The notes: a model not told the origin generated them from the letters alone. Shown: positions 38,056 to 47,269, counted from the stretch's first letter. The stretch: DNA of 64,000 nt from Janthinobacterium sp. SUN073 (GCF_030397665.1 NZ_JAPUBT010000003.1:372001-436000), one strand, 5' to 3'. Program-made: numbers and translations.

Positions 38056-38904
38056 ATGGCAGATATCTCTGAACAGCAGTCCGGCGGCCCACTGCGCAAC
38101 GCCGAACATGACCGCAACCTGCATGACGTCATGGCGGTCGTCACCGCCATCGCGCGCCCCGTTCCCAGCGTGTTACGCGTCACGGCGCGCCTGGACCGCT
38201 CGGGCGACGATACGCACTGGGCGCTGCCCAACGTGGCCTTCCGCATCCATCTCGACGGGCCGGCGTATGGCGGCGCCTCGCGCATCTACACCGTGCGCAG
38301 CTACGACGCCGACGCATCTGCCTTTACTTTCGATATCGTATTGCATGAACATGCCAGCCCGATGATGCGCTGGGGCGCCACCCTGCGCGTGGCCGATGCC
38401 TTCCGCCTGACGGGGCCGCGTCCGCAATTCACCGTTGCCGACGGAAAGGAGAAGAAAATCGCCCTCTTCCTCGACGAGACAGGCATACCCGCCCTGTATG
38501 CCATGTTGGCACAATGGCCAGCCACCGCGTACGGCATCGGCTGGGTGGTGACCGATGATGAAGCGGCGTTTAAGGAATTGCCCGCCGTGCCGGGCCTGGC
38601 ATTGCAGCGCCTCGGCACTGCCCACGTGGCGCCGGACGGGCCACTGGCGGCCCGGGCCAGGGCCTTGCCTGAGCCGCAGGATTACGTCATCTGGGGCGCC
38701 GGCGAGCGCGATGAAATGCGCGCCATCCGCCAGCACTTCCGTATCGCTGCGGGGCTGCCGAAGGAGCACGTGCTGGTGGCGGGCTACTGGAAACGGGGCG
38801 TCAGCAATACCGATATCGACCTGCGCCGCCGGCAAAGTTTCGAACAGCTGATCGCCAAGGGCGGCACCCTGGCCGACTTCGACGACCTGGCCGTCGAAGT
38901 ATAG
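38056..38904 (+). CDS. Siderophore-interacting protein (ViuB/SIP FAD-dependent ferric reductase family)
   Basis: The 282-residue protein shows the SIP pattern: an FAD-binding beta-barrel with ASRIYTVRSYDADASAF and FDIVLHEHASPMMRWGATLR, and a C-terminal NAD(P)H-like domain with IALFLDETGIPALYAML and VLVAGYWKRGVSNTDIDL. Such proteins reduce ferric siderophores in the cytoplasm and release iron. The ATG follows AAAGGA. Transcription is divergent from a TetR gene across a palindrome. It may act with the siderophore genes at the start of the window, although they are 34 kb away. Confidence 0.88.
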   Translation: MADISEQQSGGPLRNAEHDRNLHDVMAVVTAIARPVPSVLRVTARLDRSGDDTHWALPNVAFRIHLDGPAYGGASRIYTVRSYDADASAFTFDIVLHEHASPMMRWGATLRVADAFRLTGPRPQFTVADGKEKKIALFLDETGIPALYAMLAQWPATAYGIGWVVTDDEAAFKELPAVPGLALQRLGTAHVAPDGPLAARARALPEPQDYVIWGAGERDEMRAIRQHFRIAAGLPKEHVLVAGYWKRGVSNTDIDLRRRQSFEQLIAKGGTLADFDDLAVEV

Positions 38905-38993
38905 GCAACACGACCCCGGGCGCTCCAGCTGAAATGAAGCCGAAGCGCCACAGCCGGCCTGATGCAGGCCCGGTGCACGGTGTTACCAGACGA

Positions 38994-39656
38994 TTATTGC
39001 GCCAGGTAGCGTTCCGAACGGGGGCCGTACAGCAAGCCGTTCGGCACGCCGGCCGACAGCAAGCGCGCATTCGCCGTGCCGGCGATAGGATGGCTGGCAT
39101 CGGTGCTGGTGTTGATGATCTGCTTGACCGCCGCCGTCACCAGCATGCCGACCAGGCCGCCGCCACCGCTGTTATTGCCTTCGTTGCTAGACGCGCTGGC
39201 CGCGCCCTGCCACAGCAAGGCGCCCGTCTTCAGGTCGACCAGTTTGGCATCGACCGAGACCACGGTCACGCTGTCGATCACGGCGTAGGTCGTGCCGTAC
39301 TTGGAGATCGTCACGTACAGGCCCGCATCGGCGCCAAAGATCTCGTTGAGCTTCTTGGCATCGACGCCGTGGATATCGGCCGCGTTCGTCAAGCCGTTCT
39401 GCTTGAAGGTTTCACCGACCACGGCCACCGGCAGCACATAGTAGCCCGCTTCGGCCAGCGGATAGGTCACTTGCGCGTAGACGCTGTTGCCGGCATTGAC
39501 TTCGGGCGAGTTGTTCAGCGGCGGCAAGACCACGATGGAACGCGGCTTGGCCGCCTTGAAGGCCGTATAGTCATAGGCCGCCTGCTTGGTGGCGCAACCG
39601 ACCATGAAGATGGCGGGACCCAGGCACAAGGCCATTTTCAACATGCGCGACATCAT
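38994..39656 (-). CDS. DUF799/GNA1162-family lipoprotein
   Basis: The 220-residue protein has a lipoprotein signal (CLGPAIFMVGCA) and then PRSIVVLPPLNNSPEVNAGN, YPLAEAGYYVLPVAVV, and a C-terminal Ser/Gly-rich loop before GGLVGMLVTAAVKQII. This is the DUF799 family that includes the meningococcal antigen GNA1162, a lipoprotein with a TolB-like fold. It overlaps the preceding DUF4810 gene by 4 bases and ends a three-gene lipoprotein operon. Function is unknown; an outer-membrane transport role is proposed in the literature for related trios. Confidence 0.82.
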   Translation of the reverse strand: MMSRMLKMALCLGPAIFMVGCATKQAAYDYTAFKAAKPRSIVVLPPLNNSPEVNAGNSVYAQVTYPLAEAGYYVLPVAVVGETFKQNGLTNAADIHGVDAKKLNEIFGADAGLYVTISKYGTTYAVIDSVTVVSVDAKLVDLKTGALLWQGAASASSNEGNNSGGGGLVGMLVTAAVKQIINTSTDASHPIAGTANARLLSAGVPNGLLYGPRSERYLAQ

Positions 39657-40021
39657 AATTTCTCGCCTTTTTTCAATTTACCCAACAGGAAGTCCATGTA
39701 CGGCGTCGATTCGGGGAACAGTTTTTTCTCGTCTTCGAACTGCGCCGCGACCTGCTCCGGCTTGCCCGCGATCGAGTACAGCATGCCCAGGTGGGCGTGG
39801 TAGCCCGGCGGCGCATGGTTGCCCTTCGCAGCGATCACTTGCAAGTCTTTTTCCATGGCGGCGATCTGCTGCTCCGGGCTTTCGCCTTTCAGGTACTCAT
39901 ACACTTGCGGCTGGTAGCCTTCCCATTGGTACAGGGTTTTCGACTGCGTGGCGCAACCTGTCAGGGCGGCACAGGCGAGCATGGCCAGCAGGGCTGCGCC
40001 CTTGTTCATCATTGTTTTCAT
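39653..40021 (-). CDS. DUF4810-family lipoprotein
   Basis: The 122-residue protein has a lipoprotein signal (LACAALTGCA) followed by LYQWEGYQPQVYEYLKGESPEQQ and HLGMLYSIAGKPEQVAAQFEDEKKLFPES, recognised as DUF4810 with a tetratricopeptide-like helical hairpin. It is the middle gene of the CsgG-DUF4810-DUF799 operon and overlaps the DUF799 start. Confidence 0.82.
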   Translation of the reverse strand: MKTMMNKGAALLAMLACAALTGCATQSKTLYQWEGYQPQVYEYLKGESPEQQIAAMEKDLQVIAAKGNHAPPGYHAHLGMLYSIAGKPEQVAAQFEDEKKLFPESTPYMDFLLGKLKKGEKL

Positions 40022-40029
40022 GGGATACC

Positions 40030-40704
40030 TTATTGTTTGCGCAGTGCGCCCGCTTCGACGCCAGCCACCAGGCGCTCGACCGCTTCACGCATGGCCAGGT
40101 CCAGCACTTTGCCGTTGAGGGTGGCGTCATAGCTGGCGGTGCCGCCAAAGCCCAGCACTTCACGGTTCGACAAGCTGTATTCGCCGGCGCCCGAGCTCGA
40201 ATACACGACTTCCGAGGTAGCGATGTTGACGACGTTCAAGGTGACCTTGGCATATGCCACTTGCGTCTTGCCGCGGCCCATGATGCCGAACAATTGCTTG
40301 TCGCCCACTTCCTTGCGGCCGAATTCGGTCACGTCGCCGGTGACGACGAAGTCCGCGCCCTTGATATTCTGGCCCTGCTTCTTGAACTCGGCTTCTTGCT
40401 TGAGCTCGGCCATGTTGTCGCGGTCGAGCACGTTGAAACGATTGGACGTCTGCAGGTGCGCAATCAGAATCGTTTTCGACTGGCTGCCCAGGCGGTCGAC
40501 GCCATCGGAAAAGATGCCGCGCATGAAGTTCGAGCGGTTGTCGAATTTACCGACAGCGATCAGCGTGCGTGGACCAACGTAGGGACGGGCTGCGCTGGCA
40601 ACCGTGGGGACAGCCAAAGCTTGCGAGGATTCGGAAGCGCAGCCAGCCAAGGCCGCGCCAATCAGCGCTGCAATCAACAACGCGCCGGGTTTATTCTTGT
40701 TCAT
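40030..40704 (-). CDS. CsgG/HfaB-family lipoprotein
   Basis: From MNKNKPGALL the protein is 224 residues, with a lipoprotein signal (AALIGAALAGCA) and the CsgG-like core RTLIAVGKFDNRSNF, FNVLDRDNMAELKQEAEF, ADFVVTGDVTEFGRKEVG and KVLDLAMREAVERLVAGVE. CsgG forms the curli secretion channel, but this protein has no curli genes beside it. It leads a three-gene lipoprotein operon instead. Upstream in-frame sequence lacks a plausible start. Confidence 0.82.
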   Translation of the reverse strand: MNKNKPGALLIAALIGAALAGCASESSQALAVPTVASAARPYVGPRTLIAVGKFDNRSNFMRGIFSDGVDRLGSQSKTILIAHLQTSNRFNVLDRDNMAELKQEAEFKKQGQNIKGADFVVTGDVTEFGRKEVGDKQLFGIMGRGKTQVAYAKVTLNVVNIATSEVVYSSSGAGEYSLSNREVLGFGGTASYDATLNGKVLDLAMREAVERLVAGVEAGALRKQ

Positions 40705-41015
40705 AGTGCCCTTATGAGATGGAGGATCAGGAGCCACCTGCGAAATTGATTTTAAGCAAGTTAATTTCCTAATTGCAATTATATGGTATTGCATGTCTCA
40801 CAATTCTCTCCAAAAGTAACGATGGCAAGGATTGCACTATTGCCCGCCATGCACAGGTGTGGCTCTGCTTGACTTCCCAGTGCAGATTCATTAACTTAGT
40901 AGTAAAAAAGCGTGTCGTCAGCGCCCTATGCCACTGTCCCTCACAGACCTCGCCCGCCGGCCTGTTCCACCCCGGCGCCAACGCCATGCTTTTCACATAG
41001 ACGGGTCACCAGGCC
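40705..41015. other. Intergenic region between divergent lipoprotein and MFS genes
   Basis: About 310 bases without a convincing gene. The left half is AT-rich (TTAATTTCCTAATTGCAATTATATGG around 40760-40785 in part) and should hold the lipoprotein-operon promoter. No RNA gene was seen. Confidence 0.4.
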
Positions 41016-42218
41016 ATGCCGACACACGATCATTCCCCGGCCCATCCGCTGGCCACGGCGCTGGCGCTCTCGCTGGGCGCCGCCGTCGCCCTCGGCCTGT
41101 CGCGATTTTCCTACGGCTTGCTGCTGCCGCCCATGCGCGCCGACCTGGGCTGGTCCTACCTGCTGGCCGGGGCCATGAACACCTTCAATGCGCTCGGCTA
41201 TTTTCTCGGCGCCCTGGCCACGCCGGCCCTGATGCGCCGCCTGGGCGTGTGGCGACTACTGATGACCGGCTGCGTGCTGGCCAGCATCTTCATGCTGATG
41301 TCGGGCCTGGTCAGCGACACGACCGCCCTGTTCCTGCAGCGCGTGTGCGCGGGCGTGGCCAGCGCCTTCATTTTCATCGCCGGTGGCGTGCTGGCGGCGC
41401 GGCTCGGTTCCATGCACAGCCAGCGCGCCGGCTTCTACATCGGCTTGTATTACGGCGGCACAGGCTTCGGCATCGCGCTGTCGGCCCTGCTGGTGCCAGC
41501 GGCGCTGGCGGCCGCACAGGAGCATGGCGCCGCGCATGCCTGGCAATGGCCCTGGCTGGCACTGGGCCTCGCCTGCCTGCTCGCCACCGCCATCATGGCC
41601 CTGCCGGCGAAAGGCATCGGCGAAGCGCCGCGCGCCCTCGATACGCCACGGCGCTTCGCCTGGCGTGATTTCGCCCCAAGCCTGGCCGGCTATTTCATGT
41701 TCGGCGTCGGCTATATCGGCTACATGACCTTCGTCATTGCCCTGCTCAAGCAGCAAGGCATGCCACCCACCTTGATCACCGTGTTCTACACCCTGCTGGG
41801 CCTGGCGGTGGTGGCGTCGTCGCGCATCTGGGCGCGCATGCTCGACCGCTACAAGGGCGGCGAATCACTGGCGATCCTGAACGCCGTGCTGGGCGTGGTG
41901 ACCATCCTGCCCGCGCTGACCAGCTACGTGCCCGTCGTGTTCCTCTCCGGCCTGGTGTTCGGCGCCGTGTTCCTGTCGGTGGTGGCCTCGACGACGGCCC
42001 TGGTGCGGCATAATCTGCCGCAGCAATCGTGGACGGCGGGCATAACGGCCTACACGACGGTGTTCGCCCTGGGCCAGATCGTCGGCCCCATCGCGGTCGG
42101 CTGGATCGCCGACGGCCCGGCAGGACTGGAGCGGGGCTTGATCGCCTCGGCCATCGCCCTCTTCATCGGCGCCGCATTGGCCGCGCGGCAAAAGGCGCTG
42201 GCGCCGGCCGCATTGTAG
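41016..42218 (+). CDS. MFS transporter, YbfB/YjiJ type
   Basis: The 400-residue protein has about twelve membrane segments. It carries LSRFSYGLLLPPMRADLGWSYLLAG, GYFLGALATPALMRRLG and LLKQQGMPPTLITVFYTLLG, the pattern of YbfB/YjiJ-like MFS carriers. Substrates of this group are unassigned. The gene is followed after 36 bases by an ankyrin-repeat gene, which may be co-transcribed. Confidence 0.87.
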   Translation: MPTHDHSPAHPLATALALSLGAAVALGLSRFSYGLLLPPMRADLGWSYLLAGAMNTFNALGYFLGALATPALMRRLGVWRLLMTGCVLASIFMLMSGLVSDTTALFLQRVCAGVASAFIFIAGGVLAARLGSMHSQRAGFYIGLYYGGTGFGIALSALLVPAALAAAQEHGAAHAWQWPWLALGLACLLATAIMALPAKGIGEAPRALDTPRRFAWRDFAPSLAGYFMFGVGYIGYMTFVIALLKQQGMPPTLITVFYTLLGLAVVASSRIWARMLDRYKGGESLAILNAVLGVVTILPALTSYVPVVFLSGLVFGAVFLSVVASTTALVRHNLPQQSWTAGITAYTTVFALGQIVGPIAVGWIADGPAGLERGLIASAIALFIGAALAARQKALAPAAL

Positions 42219-42254
42219 ACTGCTGGCATGGCCCACCTGCGCAGAAAGATCACA

Positions 42255-42791
42255 ATGAACACCGATGCACGAAAAATCCCGGCAACGATGGATGCCGAAA
42301 CGCTGGAATTCATCCAGGGCCTGTTTGCCCTGGTGCGCGAAGGCGACACGCAGCAACTGGGCGCCATGCTGGCGCAAGGCGTACCCGTCAACTTCCGCAA
42401 CGAAAAAGGCGACAGCCTGATCATGCTGGCCAGCTACCTCGGCCACCTGGAAACGTCGCGCCTGCTGCTCGAAGCGGGCGCCGACGCCAACGTGCCCAAC
42501 GACCAGGGCCAGACGCCGCTGGCCGGCGTGGCCTACAAGGGCTACCTGGAGATCGCCGAACTGCTGCTCCAGCATGGCGCCAGCGTGGAAGGCGCCAGCC
42601 CGGACGGCAAGACACCGTTGATGATGGCCGCCATGTTCAACCGCCTGGCCATCTTCGAACTGCTGCTGCGGCACGGCGCGCGCATCGATGCCGTGGACAG
42701 CCGCGGCATGACTGCCGTTTCGTTGGCCAAGTCAATGAACGCACAGGAGACGCTGGCCCGCCTGGTCGGCCTGGGGCAGACGACAGAGTAG
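42255..42791 (+). CDS. Ankyrin-repeat protein
   Basis: The 178-residue protein is built of four to five ankyrin repeats: GDSLIMLASYLGHLETSRLL, GQTPLAGVAYKGYLEIAELL, GKTPLMMAAMFNRLAIFELL and GMTAVSLAKSMNAQETLARL. It has no signal peptide and so is cytoplasmic, and probably binds proteins. In-frame ATG at 42228 lies near the MFS stop, but ATG at 42255 has the better spacing from AGAAAGATC. The partner is unknown. Confidence 0.88.
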   Translation: MNTDARKIPATMDAETLEFIQGLFALVREGDTQQLGAMLAQGVPVNFRNEKGDSLIMLASYLGHLETSRLLLEAGADANVPNDQGQTPLAGVAYKGYLEIAELLLQHGASVEGASPDGKTPLMMAAMFNRLAIFELLLRHGARIDAVDSRGMTAVSLAKSMNAQETLARLVGLGQTTE

Positions 42792-42968
42792 TCGATGCAG
42801 ATATCGCCGGCAGTTTTGCGACTGCCGCCAGGTAAAAAAACTGAAGAATCAGGGGCTTAGCTGTTTCATTGATACCCTCGCGGGATCAGTGCTTGGCTAT
42901 CCTCATCGTGGAGACAGCTGCGTCACAGCCGTTCATCCAAGAACGTTGTATATTGAAAGGCACTATGT

Positions 42969-43406
42969 ATGTCTGGCAACACCCATGTTTCTGAGCGCCT
43001 CAAAAGCTGCCGCGAGAATCTTCGTATCTCCCAAGTGCTGCTTGCCGAACTGGCGGGCATCAATCCCACGCAACTGTATCGCTATGAATCAGGCAAAGCC
43101 AAACTTCCTATGGATGCGGCAGAGAAGATTGCCGCAGCCCTTGGCGTCAGCACCGCCTGGCTTGTGCATGGGACATTGCCCATCGCCCGAGGGATGCAAA
43201 TCGACCCTCCAGTGCCGGCCGGGGGGGCGTCAATCCTGAATTTTCTGGAACTTCCCCCCGTGCTTGCCTCCGCCGTGAAGCGCCTGTCCCTGCAAAATGG
43301 CAGCACCGTAGAAATAGAGTTGCTGAACCTCGCCCATCAAGGCCTCGAAGCCATGCACAAAAAAGCCTTGGTTTGCGCCGAATCCGCGAGCAAGAGCGAG
43401 AAATAG
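42969..43406 (+). CDS. XRE-family HTH regulator
   Basis: The 145-residue protein has an N-terminal Cro/CI helix-turn-helix (VSERLKSCRENLRISQVLLAELAGINPTQLYRYESGKAKLPMDAAEKIAAALGVS) and a non-enzymatic C-terminal part with an amphipathic region. Such proteins commonly regulate mobile or toxin-antitoxin loci. It lies just outside the island bounded by the guaA-end repeat and reads towards it. Target unknown. Confidence 0.85.
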   Translation: MSGNTHVSERLKSCRENLRISQVLLAELAGINPTQLYRYESGKAKLPMDAAEKIAAALGVSTAWLVHGTLPIARGMQIDPPVPAGGASILNFLELPPVLASAVKRLSLQNGSTVEIELLNLAHQGLEAMHKKALVCAESASKSEK

Positions 43407-43606
43407 CCGGATCACTACCTTGCTGAAAAGTCGCGGTAGATGGGATGGTGCAGCTCACGGGGAAAGATACGCGGAGCGTGATAAATACGCCGACCTGCGA
43501 AGTCAAAAATCCATCAAATGACTCGATGGCGCCATCGACCCGGGATCGCGGTGCAGACGTCAATGCAAGCATTTCCCTGGCGCGACTGATCAACCGAACA
43601 CACGTC
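43407..43606. other. Gene-free stretch before the guaA-end repeat
   Basis: About 200 bases with no gene or family match. With the hairpin and repeat that follow (43607-43705) and the gap before the hydrolase gene, the gene-free interval totals about 400 bases. Confidence 0.4.
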
Positions 43607-43649
43607 AAAAAAATGGCCATTGATAATTCTTTTTGAATTATCAACAGCC
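43607..43649 (-). terminator. Rho-independent terminator, leftover guaA-type
   Basis: On the minus strand a stem GGCTGTTGATAATTC / GAATTATCAATGGCC with an AAAAA loop is followed by a seven-T run. It lies 42 bases beyond the guaA-end repeat, the same relative place as the terminator at 50721-50762. Confidence 0.8.
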
Positions 43650-43690
43650 ATATGATTTCACTTTAAAATCAATCAGTTAAAGAAAAATCA

Positions 43691-43705
43691 TCACTCCCAC
43701 TCGAT
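43691..43705 (-). repeat. Direct repeat of the guaA 3' end (putative attL)
   Basis: TCACTCCCACTCGAT equals the last 15 bases of guaA including the stop (50802-50816). Similarity continues weakly outside (AATCAAT-N-AGTTA at 43667 and 50779). The 3' end of guaA is a known integration target for tyrosine-recombinase elements. Confidence 0.8.
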
Positions 43706-43815
43706 TATCAATGGAAGCCTAATATGTTTCAGAAACAATGACTTGCATGCCCTGCATAGCCAAGTACCATGAAAAATACCATGTTAAAAATTTCTCAAAA
43801 ATCGAGCTAACCAGG

Positions 43816-44916
43816 CTACAGCGTTCTTTCGTAGAACGGAACCAGTTTAGCAAGCGCAGCCTCCACATATTGCGGAAACCAGTAAGTCTCGATGTGGGTA
43901 GCCCCTTCAATCATGAACAGCTCCTTATCCTTTGCTCCCGTTGCCTTGGCAAACGCCTCCTCGGTCATATAAAGGCTATCAGCCTTGCTGCCAGCGATCA
44001 TCAACAGCGGCTGTTCAATCAGTTCAATTTGATCGGTGGCATCCCAGCGCATCAAATCCAACAAGCTGCTCATGGTGTATTTGAAGGTTGAACCAGGATG
44101 CGCGTGCGTTCGCCAGTAGTATTCGTAGCCCTGTCGGTACATTTCGAACGGCAACGCTGCAATCTGCGCATCCGTCATATCCGCGTCGCCGGCATACAGA
44201 ATACTGCCGCCGCTCTTCTCTTGGATTCGCGCATTGGAAGCCTGCTGCAAACGCTGCTGAATGGTCGCGAGCTGCGAATCGGCAAATCCGTTGCGACGAA
44301 CCCGTCCGGAGTTGAACATGCTGAGCGTTGCAACGGATTTGAAACGCTTGTCGGTCTTTGCGGCCGCGAGCGAATAGCCACCACCACCACAAATGCCAAA
44401 TAAGCCCAGGCGTGCGGCATCGGCGCCGGGAAAGTGGGTAATGAAATCCGCCATGCCATGTATATCCTCAGTTCGGTGAACAGGCATGTCTACGCTGCGA
44501 GGCTGGCCGCCGCTGCCGCCTTGATAGGCGGCATCGGCCGTAATTGCGATGTAGCCGTGTTCAGCAAGATGCTGAGCGTACAGGCCTGCGACCTGTTCTT
44601 TGACGCCGCCATTCGGATGTGCCACGACGATTGCGGCATACTGTTTTTGGAGATTGTAGTTTGCCGGAGTGTAGACATTGGCGACAATATTCAGGCCGTT
44701 GAGATCGTAGTGCGCGGGATGGATATTGACGTTGCCAGGCTCATTCTTTGTGATCGCACCGCCATACACTAGCGTGAAGGGGTTCTCCTTGTAGTTGGCC
44801 GCGACAACGGGTGTAGATGTGGTCATGGAAAAGACTCCTGTGCTTGCCAATGAGAGGGAAATAGCGGATGCGCTGAGAAATTCGCGCCTTTTGATGTCAA
44901 TTACTGCGTCCTTCAT
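43816..44916 (-). CDS. Exported alpha/beta hydrolase (dienelactone-hydrolase-like)
   Basis: I start at the ATG following ATGGAGTTCCTA, giving 366 residues; the ATG four codons upstream lacks a ribosome site. The N-terminus IKRREFLSASAISLSLAS looks like a twin-arginine (RR) signal. The hydrolase core has IVVAHPNGGVKEQVAGL, the nucleophile elbow GLFGICGGGGYSLA with Cys in place of Ser, and His in IEGATHIET. The Cys elbow fits dienelactone-hydrolase/YcjY relatives. It is the distal gene of the island cassette. Substrate unknown. Confidence 0.82.
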   Translation of the reverse strand: MKDAVIDIKRREFLSASAISLSLASTGVFSMTTSTPVVAANYKENPFTLVYGGAITKNEPGNVNIHPAHYDLNGLNIVANVYTPANYNLQKQYAAIVVAHPNGGVKEQVAGLYAQHLAEHGYIAITADAAYQGGSGGQPRSVDMPVHRTEDIHGMADFITHFPGADAARLGLFGICGGGGYSLAAAKTDKRFKSVATLSMFNSGRVRRNGFADSQLATIQQRLQQASNARIQEKSGGSILYAGDADMTDAQIAALPFEMYRQGYEYYWRTHAHPGSTFKYTMSSLLDLMRWDATDQIELIEQPLLMIAGSKADSLYMTEEAFAKATGAKDKELFMIEGATHIETYWFPQYVEAALAKLVPFYERTL

Positions 44917-44978
44917 TAGGAACTCCATTTTATGATTCGTATTTCAAAGCCCGCGCAGTGGCAGGCCTTCGCACCAGG

Positions 44979-46067
44979 TCAATCCAGCTTTTTCTCCGCA
45001 AGGAAGCGCGAGACCTGATCGGCTATTTCAACGTTGTTCAGGTCAGACATCAGAAAATGCGTATTGCCGTGAACTCCGATCTCCGGAAGGTGCACGAGGC
45101 GTGCATCGCCGCCATGTCTATTGATGGCGTCAACCCAGAGCCGAGCCATCGCTAGCCGTACACGCCAGTTATCCTGACCACGCTCGGTGGTTGGCTGGTC
45201 CGGAAAGTTGTCGCCGTAGTAGATGATGATCGGTATGCGAGTGAGCTTCTGGAAATCAGACGGCGACACCGCCTCAGGCGACAACGTCCCGGCAGCACTT
45301 GGCATTGCCGGCGGCAATTCTCCTTGCGGGAAGATGAAGCCGCTGCCCGGCTCGAAGGCAACAATCGCTTTGACGTTGGCGTTCTTGATCGCCGTTAGCC
45401 AACCTGGGCCGCCGCCCTGCGAATGGGTGAACAGGATCGCGGGACCAATCTTCGTCAGCAGTGCCGACATGGCATCCGAGATCACCCCCGCGTCATAGGG
45501 GCCGGTGTTGGGCGTAACCGACCGGAAGAATTGGTCGAGCGTCTCTGGCTTACGGTCAAACTGCACGTTGTCGAAGTAGTTTGGCCACTTACCGATGCGA
45601 AACTGGTCGAAGAAAAGCTGGTCGTTGGGCGTCGGATCAACCGAAGTTGCAACGGTGCTGTTACCAGCCCGTCCACGGCGTGGCTGGTCCACAAGGTAGA
45701 CAGGAAAGCCACGGCGTAAGAACAAGGTCTGGAACCCTTCTCGTCCATCCGAAGTGCTCTCCCAGCTACGCGCCGACTGGAATGCGCCGTGCAACATAAC
45801 AATGGGCAAAGGCCTGGCGCTTTGTGGTATCTGATAGAAGGCGTACAGATGATCTCCGTGGAAGCTCTGCCCCGCCGCCGCCGGCTTATTGTTGTCGTAA
45901 TTGCCTCCATTTTTGAGTTCGGTGCCGCCTGCTGTGAAGCTTCCTTGGGTCTGGATTAGCAAGGGCCCGAAAGTGTGGCGGGGGGCGTCGGAAATGGCTG
46001 CGCAGCCGGTCGTCAGAATCGACATGGCGATGGCAGTGGAGGACAATAAGGATCGTTTGATTTTCAT
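44979..46067 (-). CDS. Alpha/beta-hydrolase lipoprotein
   Basis: From the ATG at 46067 the protein is 362 residues with a lipoprotein signal (AMSILTTGCA). The hydrolase core shows PIVMLHGAFQSARSWES, VYLVDQPRRGRAGN, the nucleophile elbow ILFTHSQGGGPGW and a late His in VHGNTHF, giving a Ser-(Asp)-His triad. It could be an esterase or lactonase in the envelope. It follows the cupin-CMD gene by overlap and is part of the island operon. Confidence 0.83.
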   Translation of the reverse strand: MKIKRSLLSSTAIAMSILTTGCAAISDAPRHTFGPLLIQTQGSFTAGGTELKNGGNYDNNKPAAAGQSFHGDHLYAFYQIPQSARPLPIVMLHGAFQSARSWESTSDGREGFQTLFLRRGFPVYLVDQPRRGRAGNSTVATSVDPTPNDQLFFDQFRIGKWPNYFDNVQFDRKPETLDQFFRSVTPNTGPYDAGVISDAMSALLTKIGPAILFTHSQGGGPGWLTAIKNANVKAIVAFEPGSGFIFPQGELPPAMPSAAGTLSPEAVSPSDFQKLTRIPIIIYYGDNFPDQPTTERGQDNWRVRLAMARLWVDAINRHGGDARLVHLPEIGVHGNTHFLMSDLNNVEIADQVSRFLAEKKLD

Positions 46068-46069
46068 GC

Positions 46070-47269
46070 TCAACCTTTCGACGTTGCGGCGAGGACCTGC
46101 GTGAGCGCATCGTTCACGCGACTGGCGGCGTCTTCGATGCCATGACTGGAAAAGCTTTGTGCCATTTGCCGCAACTGCGCGGCACTCAAGCCCACTCGCA
46201 TGCTGGCTCGTACGTGTGAGCGCAACTGCGCCTCAACCCCAGGCATGGTGGCCAGTGCTCCAAGCGTCGCCAGTTCGCGGCTTTGCCAGTCAAGGTTATC
46301 GCGCTCGAAAATGTCACCGAACAAATGGGACTGAAGGAACTGGTTGATGACGGGTGCGAAGTCGAACACGGGGCCCTGTACCGGACCGCCGGAGATCACC
46401 GTCTGATTCGCCTTGCCAATTGCCACCAGCTCACTTCCCGCCGCGACGGCCCTACTCGGTTCGCGGCCTGGCGCGTCATGCACGCCAAGTTGTTTGCGTG
46501 CTTCGACAACTTTCAGGAGTTCCCCCAGTGCGTTCAAGCTTCTCGGAAAGCCGGTGTAGGCATAGAGCTGCACTAGAATTTCCTTCGCCTCGCTCACGCT
46601 CATGCCACTATCGAGCCCTTGGTTCAAGGCGGCATTTAGTTTTGGCAGATCGCTGCTGGCCATGAAGGACGCCATCAGCGGAATGGTCAACTGCCGGGCC
46701 GACAGGGTATCGGACTTGGCACTCCGGTCAACGCCACTGATAGGCGCCGCAGATGGAACAGCCAGCGCAAGACCTGTTCCGGCCAGGGCAGCCTGATATT
46801 CCTGGTCGGTGACCTTGTCGTTCCAGGTCACCGCGTTGCCGTCTACCTTTTCGGCGATGGCGACGTGCGTCATCGGGCCTGAGGGACCAGCGCCATGCCA
46901 GTGGCGCACGTTGGGGGGTATGGTGACTACATCGCCGGGACGGATCACTTGTGCGGACTGTCCTTCCTGTTGCACCAGGCCGAGGCCGGCCATAACAATC
47001 AATGTCTGGCCAAGTGGATGGGTGTGCCACGCCGTGCGAGCCTGCGCCTCGAAGGTCACTGTGGCGCCACCAGCACGCCCAGGTGGAAGCGCCTGGAACG
47101 GCGTGCTTATTCGGACAGCGCCAGTAAAGGCTGCTGCCGATCCGGTAGTTGCTGGCAGGGTCGCAGCTGATCGTACTGCAACAGTTTGCGGAACGACTTG
47201 CGGCTGCGAGCCCTGCGCACTTGTGATGGCCGCTACACCACCCAGCGCCATACAGATCATCGATTTCAC
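46070..47269 (-). CDS. Cupin and carboxymuconolactone-decarboxylase fusion, exported
   Basis: The GTG at 47269 overlaps the MFS stop (GTGA) and gives 399 residues with a signal peptide (CMALGGVAAITSAQG). Residues ~45-140 form a cupin (AWHTHPLGQTLIVMAGLG, IPPNVRHWHGAGPSG, the conserved His pair). Two AhpD/CMD-like segments follow (EAKEILVQLYAYTGFPRSLNAL and DWQSRELATLGALATMPGVE). The cupin probably binds metal. CMD folds often handle peroxides or lactones. Its reaction is unknown. Confidence 0.83.
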   Translation of the reverse strand: MKSMICMALGGVAAITSAQGSQPQVVPQTVAVRSAATLPATTGSAAAFTGAVRISTPFQALPPGRAGGATVTFEAQARTAWHTHPLGQTLIVMAGLGLVQQEGQSAQVIRPGDVVTIPPNVRHWHGAGPSGPMTHVAIAEKVDGNAVTWNDKVTDQEYQAALAGTGLALAVPSAAPISGVDRSAKSDTLSARQLTIPLMASFMASSDLPKLNAALNQGLDSGMSVSEAKEILVQLYAYTGFPRSLNALGELLKVVEARKQLGVHDAPGREPSRAVAAGSELVAIGKANQTVISGGPVQGPVFDFAPVINQFLQSHLFGDIFERDNLDWQSRELATLGALATMPGVEAQLRSHVRASMRVGLSAAQLRQMAQSFSSHGIEDAASRVNDALTQVLAATSKG

